Source: Rhodoferax sp. (GTDB lineage Bacteria > Pseudomonadota > Gammaproteobacteria > Burkholderiales > Burkholderiaceae_C). Taken from it: a stretch of 9,671 nucleotides of DNA. Location: the NCBI GenBank assembly GCA_028711355.1, contig JAQTSL010000125.1, positions 1 to 9,671 on the forward strand. The letters run 5' to 3'. Under the pieces are notes generated by a model. The model was not told the DNA's origin. It ran no database searches and worked only from the letters and a program-made list of their open reading frames with translations. The position numbers and the translations under genes are program-made. How positions within the stretch are numbered: the stretch's first letter is position 1; every line of letters starts with the position of its first letter. Shown in pieces: positions 5,053-9,671 of the stretch.

Positions 5053-6858
5053 ATGACTGCAACAACCAAACTCTCAACGCGCAAATTTGACGTAGTGATC
5101 GTCGGGGCCGGTGGCTCCGGCATGAGTGCCTCGCTGCAATTGGCCAACGCCGGTCTCAACGTGGCAGTGCTCTCCAAAGTGTTTCCTACCCGTTCACACA
5201 CTGTCGCGGCGCAAGGCGGCATTGCCGCTTCGCTGTCCAACATGAACGAAGACAACTGGGACTTTCACTTCTACGACACCATCAAGGGTGGCGACTGGTT
5301 GGGTGACCAAGACGCCATTGAATTCATGTGCCGTGAAGCGCCCAAGGTGGTCTATGAGCTTGAGCATTTCGGCATGCCGTTTGACCGCAATCCGGATGGC
5401 ACGATCTATCAGCGCCCGTTTGGCGGCCACACCAGCAACCACGGCGAAAAAGCGGTTCAGCGCGCCTGTGCAGCGGCTGACCGCACCGGTCACGCGATGC
5501 TGCACACCCTCTATCAGCAAAACGTCAAGGCACGCACCAACTTTTTTGTTGAATGGATGGCGCTCGACCTGATTCGTGACGCCGAAGGCGATGTGGTCGG
5601 TGTGACCGCACTTGAAATGGAAACTGGCGAAGTGCACATTTTGCATGCCAAGACGGTGTTGCTGGCCACGGGTGGCGCAGGCCGCATTTTTGCTGCCTCC
5701 ACCAATGCCTACATCAACACCGGTGACGGACTGGGCATGGCGGCACGCGCCGGGGTGCCGCTGCAGGACATGGAATTCTGGCAATTCCACCCCACGGGCG
5801 TGCATGGTGCTGGCGTTTTGCTGACCGAAGGCTGCCGTGGCGAAGGAGCCATCCTGCGCAACAGCAACGGCGAGCGCTTTATGGAACGTTACGCTCCGGC
5901 CTACAAAGACCTGGCCACACGCGACTTTGTTTCACGCTGCATGGACCAGGAAATCAAGGAAGGTCGCGGTTGCGGCCCCAACAAGGACTACATCAACCTG
6001 GACATGACCCACCTGGGCGTCGAAACCATTCTGAAGCGCTTGCCTTCGGTGTTTGAAATCGGTCACAACTTTGCCAACGTTGACATCACCAAAGAACCGA
6101 TACCGGTTATTCCTACCAACCATTATCAAATGGGTGGCATTCCGAGCAACATCAGGGGTCAGGTGGTTGCACCCAACACGAACGGCGCACAGGAAGTCAT
6201 TAACGGGCTCTATGCAGTGGGCGAATGCGCCTGTGTCAGTGTGCATGGTGCCAACCGGCTGGGCTGCAATTCCCTGCTCGACATTGTTGTGTTCGGACGT
6301 GCCGCCGGCTTGCACATCATCGAAACCAACAACAATAGCAAGGAACACAAGCCAATCCCTGCCAACGGTGCTGACATCTCGCTCGAACGCCTGAACCGCT
6401 TGAACAATGCCACCGGTGGCGAATACGCACAAAACGTGGCAGATGATATGCGCAACATCATGCAAAAGCATGCCAGTGTGTTCCGTACCCAGGCCAGCAT
6501 GGACGAAGGTGTTGCCAAGATTGCCCAATTGCGCGGTCGTGTTGCCAACATCAAGCTGTCCGACAAATCGCAAATCTTTAACACCGAGCGCGTTGAAGCG
6601 CTCGAAGTTGAGAACATGATCGAGGTAGCGCAATCCACCATGGTGTCTGCCGCAGCCCGCCATGAGTGCCGTGGCGCACACAGTGTGATGGACTACGACC
6701 GCCCGGCAGACGACCCCACCTGTCCGCTCGGTCGTGATGACCAAAACTGGATGAAACACACGCTGTGGGACAAGGCTACCAATAGCCTGAGCTACAAGCC
6801 AGTGGTGATGAAGCCGCTCACCGCGCAGCCGATTGCCCCCAAAGTCCGCACATTCTGA
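5053..6858 (+). CDS. sdhA: Succinate dehydrogenase flavoprotein subunit
   Basis: SdhA oxidises succinate to fumarate on the cytoplasmic face of the membrane and passes electrons through FAD to SdhB. It has 601 residues (E. coli 588). Visible sites: FAD-binding GAGGSG at 18-23; SHTVAAQGG at 48-56, with H49 as the covalent FAD attachment; HPTG at 246-249; the catalytic arginine R290 in LATRD; substrate histidine H357 in PTNHYQMGG; and HGANRLGCNSLLD at 398-410. The C-terminal domain carries the usual RHECRGAHSVMDYDRP block. It follows sdhD after 87 bases, the longest gap in the operon, and no Shine-Dalgarno sequence is evident before its ATG. The sdhE gene two genes downstream supplies the flavinylation factor it needs. 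Confidence 0.98.
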   Translation: MTATTKLSTRKFDVVIVGAGGSGMSASLQLANAGLNVAVLSKVFPTRSHTVAAQGGIAASLSNMNEDNWDFHFYDTIKGGDWLGDQDAIEFMCREAPKVVYELEHFGMPFDRNPDGTIYQRPFGGHTSNHGEKAVQRACAAADRTGHAMLHTLYQQNVKARTNFFVEWMALDLIRDAEGDVVGVTALEMETGEVHILHAKTVLLATGGAGRIFAASTNAYINTGDGLGMAARAGVPLQDMEFWQFHPTGVHGAGVLLTEGCRGEGAILRNSNGERFMERYAPAYKDLATRDFVSRCMDQEIKEGRGCGPNKDYINLDMTHLGVETILKRLPSVFEIGHNFANVDITKEPIPVIPTNHYQMGGIPSNIRGQVVAPNTNGAQEVINGLYAVGECACVSVHGANRLGCNSLLDIVVFGRAAGLHIIETNNNSKEHKPIPANGADISLERLNRLNNATGGEYAQNVADDMRNIMQKHASVFRTQASMDEGVAKIAQLRGRVANIKLSDKSQIFNTERVEALEVENMIEVAQSTMVSAAARHECRGAHSVMDYDRPADDPTCPLGRDDQNWMKHTLWDKATNSLSYKPVVMKPLTAQPIAPKVRTF

Positions 6859-6884
6859 TCTGGTACCAAGAAGGAGAAAACACT

Positions 6885-7589
6885 ATGGCCAAGCGTACCT
6901 TTCAAATCTATCGCTACAACCCCGATACCGACAGCAAGCCCTACATGCAAACGCTCGAGCTTGAACTCGACGGTAGCGAACGTATGCTGCTTGATGTGTT
7001 GGGCAAGTTGAAAAAACTTGACCCTACCTTGTCTTACCGGCGTTCGTGCCGCGAAGGCATCTGCGGCTCGGATGCCATGAACATCAACGGCAAAAACGGT
7101 CTGGCGTGCTTGGTCAACATGCTCACGCTACCTGACACCATTGTGCTCAAGCCACTGCCTGGGCTACCCGTGGTACGCGATCTGATTGTCGATATGACGC
7201 TGTTTTTCCAGCAATACCACTCCATCAAGCCCTACCTGGTCAACGATACCCGACCACCAGAAAAGGAGCGCCTACAAAGCCCCGAAGAACGTGAGGAGCT
7301 CAACGGTCTGTATGAGTGCATTCTGTGCGCCAGTTGCTCTACCAGTTGCCCGGTGTTCTGGTGGAACCCCGACAAGTTCGTCGGACCGGCCGGTCTGCTT
7401 CAGGCCTATCGCTTCATTGCCGACAGCCGTGACCAAGCCACCAGCGAGCGCCTGGACAACTTGGAAGACCCGTACCGCCTGTTCCGCTGCACCACTATCA
7501 TGAATTGCGTTGACGTTTGCCCCAAAGGGCTAAACCCGACGCGCGCCATTGGCAAGATCAAGGAATTGATGGTCCGGCGCGCCATCTGA
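6885..7589 (+). CDS. sdhB: Succinate dehydrogenase iron-sulfur subunit
   Basis: SdhB carries electrons from the SdhA flavin to ubiquinone through three iron-sulfur clusters. The 234-residue length and residue numbering match the E. coli protein closely. The [2Fe-2S] site is C55, C60, D63 and C75 (CREGICGSDAMNINGKNGLAC); the aspartate at position four is normal for this clade. The C-terminal ferredoxin domain holds C145, C148, C151 and C155 (YECILCASCSTSCP) plus C202, C208 and C212 (RCTTIMNCVDVCPKG), giving the [4Fe-4S] and [3Fe-4S] clusters. AAGGAG (6871-6876) eight bases upstream supports the start. The gap from sdhA is 26 bases. Confidence 0.98.
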   Translation: MAKRTFQIYRYNPDTDSKPYMQTLELELDGSERMLLDVLGKLKKLDPTLSYRRSCREGICGSDAMNINGKNGLACLVNMLTLPDTIVLKPLPGLPVVRDLIVDMTLFFQQYHSIKPYLVNDTRPPEKERLQSPEEREELNGLYECILCASCSTSCPVFWWNPDKFVGPAGLLQAYRFIADSRDQATSERLDNLEDPYRLFRCTTIMNCVDVCPKGLNPTRAIGKIKELMVRRAI

Positions 7590-7595
7590 TACCGG

Positions 7596-7902
7596 ATGCA
7601 AATCGAAATGCCCAATCAGGAAGATGCACTGATTGACGAGAGAGCGCTCAGCAAACTACGGTGGCGCAGCCGCCGAGGGCTGCTTGAAAACGATCTATTT
7701 ATTGATCGTTTCTTTAAAACGTATGCGTCAACCTTGACTGTAAAGCAGGCGCAAGGTCTGAGCACTCTAATGGAACTGGCAGATTCTGATTTGCTGGATC
7801 TGCATCTGGGGCGGAAGTCTTTGGCGCAGGTTAACCCTGAGCTGGTGCGCGACGATGTTTCCGAAGTCTTGAGCATGTTAAGAGTAACCACGAAAGGTCA
7901 AA

Positions 7903-7916
<14 letters not shown>
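7596..7916 (+). CDS. sdhE: FAD assembly factor SdhE (succinate dehydrogenase flavinylation)
   Basis: SdhE (YgfY/Sdh5 family) is a small cytoplasmic protein that binds SdhA and promotes covalent attachment of FAD. The hallmark RGxxE motif is present as RGLLE at 27-31, within LRWRSRRGLLENDLFIDRFF, and is followed by the helical remainder ending with LADSDLLDLHLGRKS. At 106 residues it is somewhat longer than the 85-95 typical of the family. An in-frame ATG four codons later (7608) is an equally possible start, and neither has a clear ribosome site. It begins six bases after the sdhB stop and its last 14 bases overlap gltA, which suggests translational coupling on both sides. Confidence 0.93.
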
Positions 7917-9213
<1,297 letters not shown>

Positions 9214-9264
9214 TCAGTTGGGGACGTTGATCAGTTGGGGACGTTAGTCAGTTGGGGACAGAGC
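9214..9264 (+). repeat. Three tandem 17-bp repeats directly after the gltA stop
   Basis: The core TCAGTTGGGGAC occurs at 9214-9225, 9231-9242 and 9248-9259, an exact 17-base period. Units 1 and 2 agree at 15 of 17 bases, and unit 3 diverges after the core. The first unit begins immediately after the stop codon. The array lies in the 3' untranslated part of the sdh-gltA message. It has no long spacers, so it is not a CRISPR. Confidence 0.9.
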
Positions 9265-9282
9265 TGAAGGTCTGTCCCGCAA
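9252..9282. repeat. Inverted repeat joining the two repeat families (REP-like hairpin)
   Basis: GGGACAGA (9255-9262) pairs with TCTGTCCC (9271-9278) over an eight-base loop. The stem extends by TTG (9252-9254) with CAA (9280-9282) past one bulged G (9279). The left arm is the end of the last 17-bp repeat and the right arm is the start of the first 23-bp repeat. This resembles REP-type palindromes scattered in proteobacterial genomes. Confidence 0.75.
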
Positions 9283-9331
9283 GTCTTTAGGTTTCTGTCC
9301 GACAAGTCTTTAACAATCTGTCGCGCAAGTA
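9271..9331 (+). repeat. Three tandem 23-bp repeats, cores inverted relative to the 17-bp repeats
   Basis: Units begin at 9271, 9294 and 9317, a 23-base period. The first two share TCTGTCC, two variable bases and CAAGTCTTTA. The third reads TCTGTCGCGCAAGTA and then diverges. Their TCTGTCC(C)GCAA core is the reverse complement of the TTGGGGACAGA seen at the end of the 17-bp series, so left arms and right arms of one palindrome appear to have been multiplied separately. Confidence 0.85.
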
Positions 9332-9333
9332 TC

Positions 9334-9373
9334 AGGTTCGCCGGATGGCAACATCGGCGAACCTTGTTTTTTT
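9334..9373 (+). terminator. Rho-independent terminator after gltA
   Basis: AGGTTCGCCG (9334-9343) and CGGCGAACCT (9355-9364) form a perfect 10-bp stem with an 11-base loop, followed two bases later by seven consecutive T residues (9367-9373). It is placed to end the sdhCDABE-gltA transcript and insulate leuC. Confidence 0.93.
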
Positions 9374-9473
9374 GTGCGCAAGTTTGTTTTACGGAGGTCA
9401 TTGCAAATCAAACGCCTAGCGGATCGCGTCTGCCGCTTAAAATCTGCGCCTATTTTCCAAAGATACTGCCAGC
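9374..9473 (+). promoter_or_regulatory. leuC upstream region with candidate -10
   Basis: TAAAAT (9438-9443) is a one-mismatch -10 element in a CTTAAAATC context often seen in betaproteobacterial promoters. No good -35 sits 16-18 bases ahead. Transcription would start near 9450, leaving a leader of about 24 bases. The GGAGGT at 9393-9398 has no convincing gene behind it. No leader-peptide gene with a leucine run was seen. Confidence 0.4.
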
Positions 9474-9671
9474 ATGCAATCTCACCCCAGCGCGCGCACC
9501 CTTTACGACAAGTTGTGGGACGAGCACGTCGTCCACACCGAAGACGACGGCACGGCCCTGCTCTACATCGACCGCCATCTGGTCCATGAAGTTACCAGCC
9601 CTCAGGCTTTTGAAGGTTTGCGTCAGGCACAACGCCCGGTATGGCGCGTCAGTTCCGTGGTAGCAACCGCT
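9474..9671 (+). CDS. leuC: 3-isopropylmalate dehydratase large subunit, N-terminal 66 residues (partial)
   Basis: LeuC, with LeuD, isomerises 2-isopropylmalate to 3-isopropylmalate in leucine biosynthesis; it is an aconitase-family [4Fe-4S] enzyme. The fragment reads MQSHPSARTLYDKLWDEHVV, then EDDGTALLYIDRHLVHEVTS, PQAFEGLR and finally WRVSSVVATA, which is the characteristic LeuC N terminus; catalytic and cluster residues lie beyond the right edge. The ATG at 9474 lacks a clear Shine-Dalgarno sequence; an alternative start a few codons in is not offered by the sequence. It is separated from gltA by a strong terminator, so it should be a separate transcription unit, probably with leuD and leuB beyond the window. 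Confidence 0.93.
   Translation, partial: MQSHPSARTLYDKLWDEHVVHTEDDGTALLYIDRHLVHEVTSPQAFEGLRQAQRPVWRVSSVVATA

Noticed and set aside
5932..6759. 275-codon open frame on the minus strand
   Set aside because: Antisense to conserved sdhA sequence; explained by the codon bias of the real gene.
7061..7063. Loss of a cluster cysteine in SdhB (Asp at position 63, codon near here)
   Set aside because: The aspartate in this position is normal for proteobacterial SdhB, including E. coli, and is not a defect.
9214..9331. CRISPR array
   Set aside because: Repeats are 12-19 bases with 4-5 base gaps rather than long unique spacers, and no cas genes are present.
9364..9663. 99-codon open frame, and a second at 9374-9589, overlapping leuC
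   Set aside because: Both run through the terminator T tract or the leuC coding sequence in other frames; leuC is recognisable and explains the region.

Overview
The window is a chromosomal stretch carrying most of a TCA-cycle gene cluster. Gene order, protein resemblance and the moderately high GC coding style point to a betaproteobacterium of the order Burkholderiales, probably Comamonadaceae (Rhodoferax/Polaromonas-like). That placement comes from remembered family resemblance, not from a database search. No tRNA, rRNA, CRISPR array or insertion sequence was seen.

Layout: the left third is on the minus strand and reads, in transcription order, mdh (malate dehydrogenase), a CitE-like / HpcH-HpaI-type lyase of unknown substrate, and acnB (aconitase B, running off the left edge). 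A 178-bp divergent region (2967-3144) separates mdh from a plus-strand HutC-type GntR regulator. A perfect 12-bp palindrome sits between the -35 and -10 of the predicted regulator promoter and also overlaps a possible opposite-strand promoter. After the regulator come a strong hairpin spanning its stop codon, a 193-bp gap with a possible 31-codon ORF, and then sdhC-sdhD-sdhA-sdhB-sdhE-gltA on the plus strand. These encode both membrane anchors, the flavoprotein and the iron-sulfur subunit of succinate dehydrogenase, the flavinylation factor, and citrate synthase. A 260-bp gap after gltA holds two families of short tandem repeats that are reverse complements of each other at their cores, followed by a textbook Rho-independent terminator. 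The right edge carries the start of leuC.

Together the genes cover succinate to fumarate (Sdh), malate to oxaloacetate (Mdh), oxaloacetate plus acetyl-CoA to citrate (GltA) and citrate to isocitrate (AcnB), arranged as two arms around one regulator. That suggests, but does not prove, that the GntR protein senses a TCA-related metabolite and controls one or both arms. The enzymes have the expected catalytic residues and look intact. The parts worth a second look are the non-coding segments (3061-3110, 3937-4141, 9214-9331) and the uncharacterised lyase.
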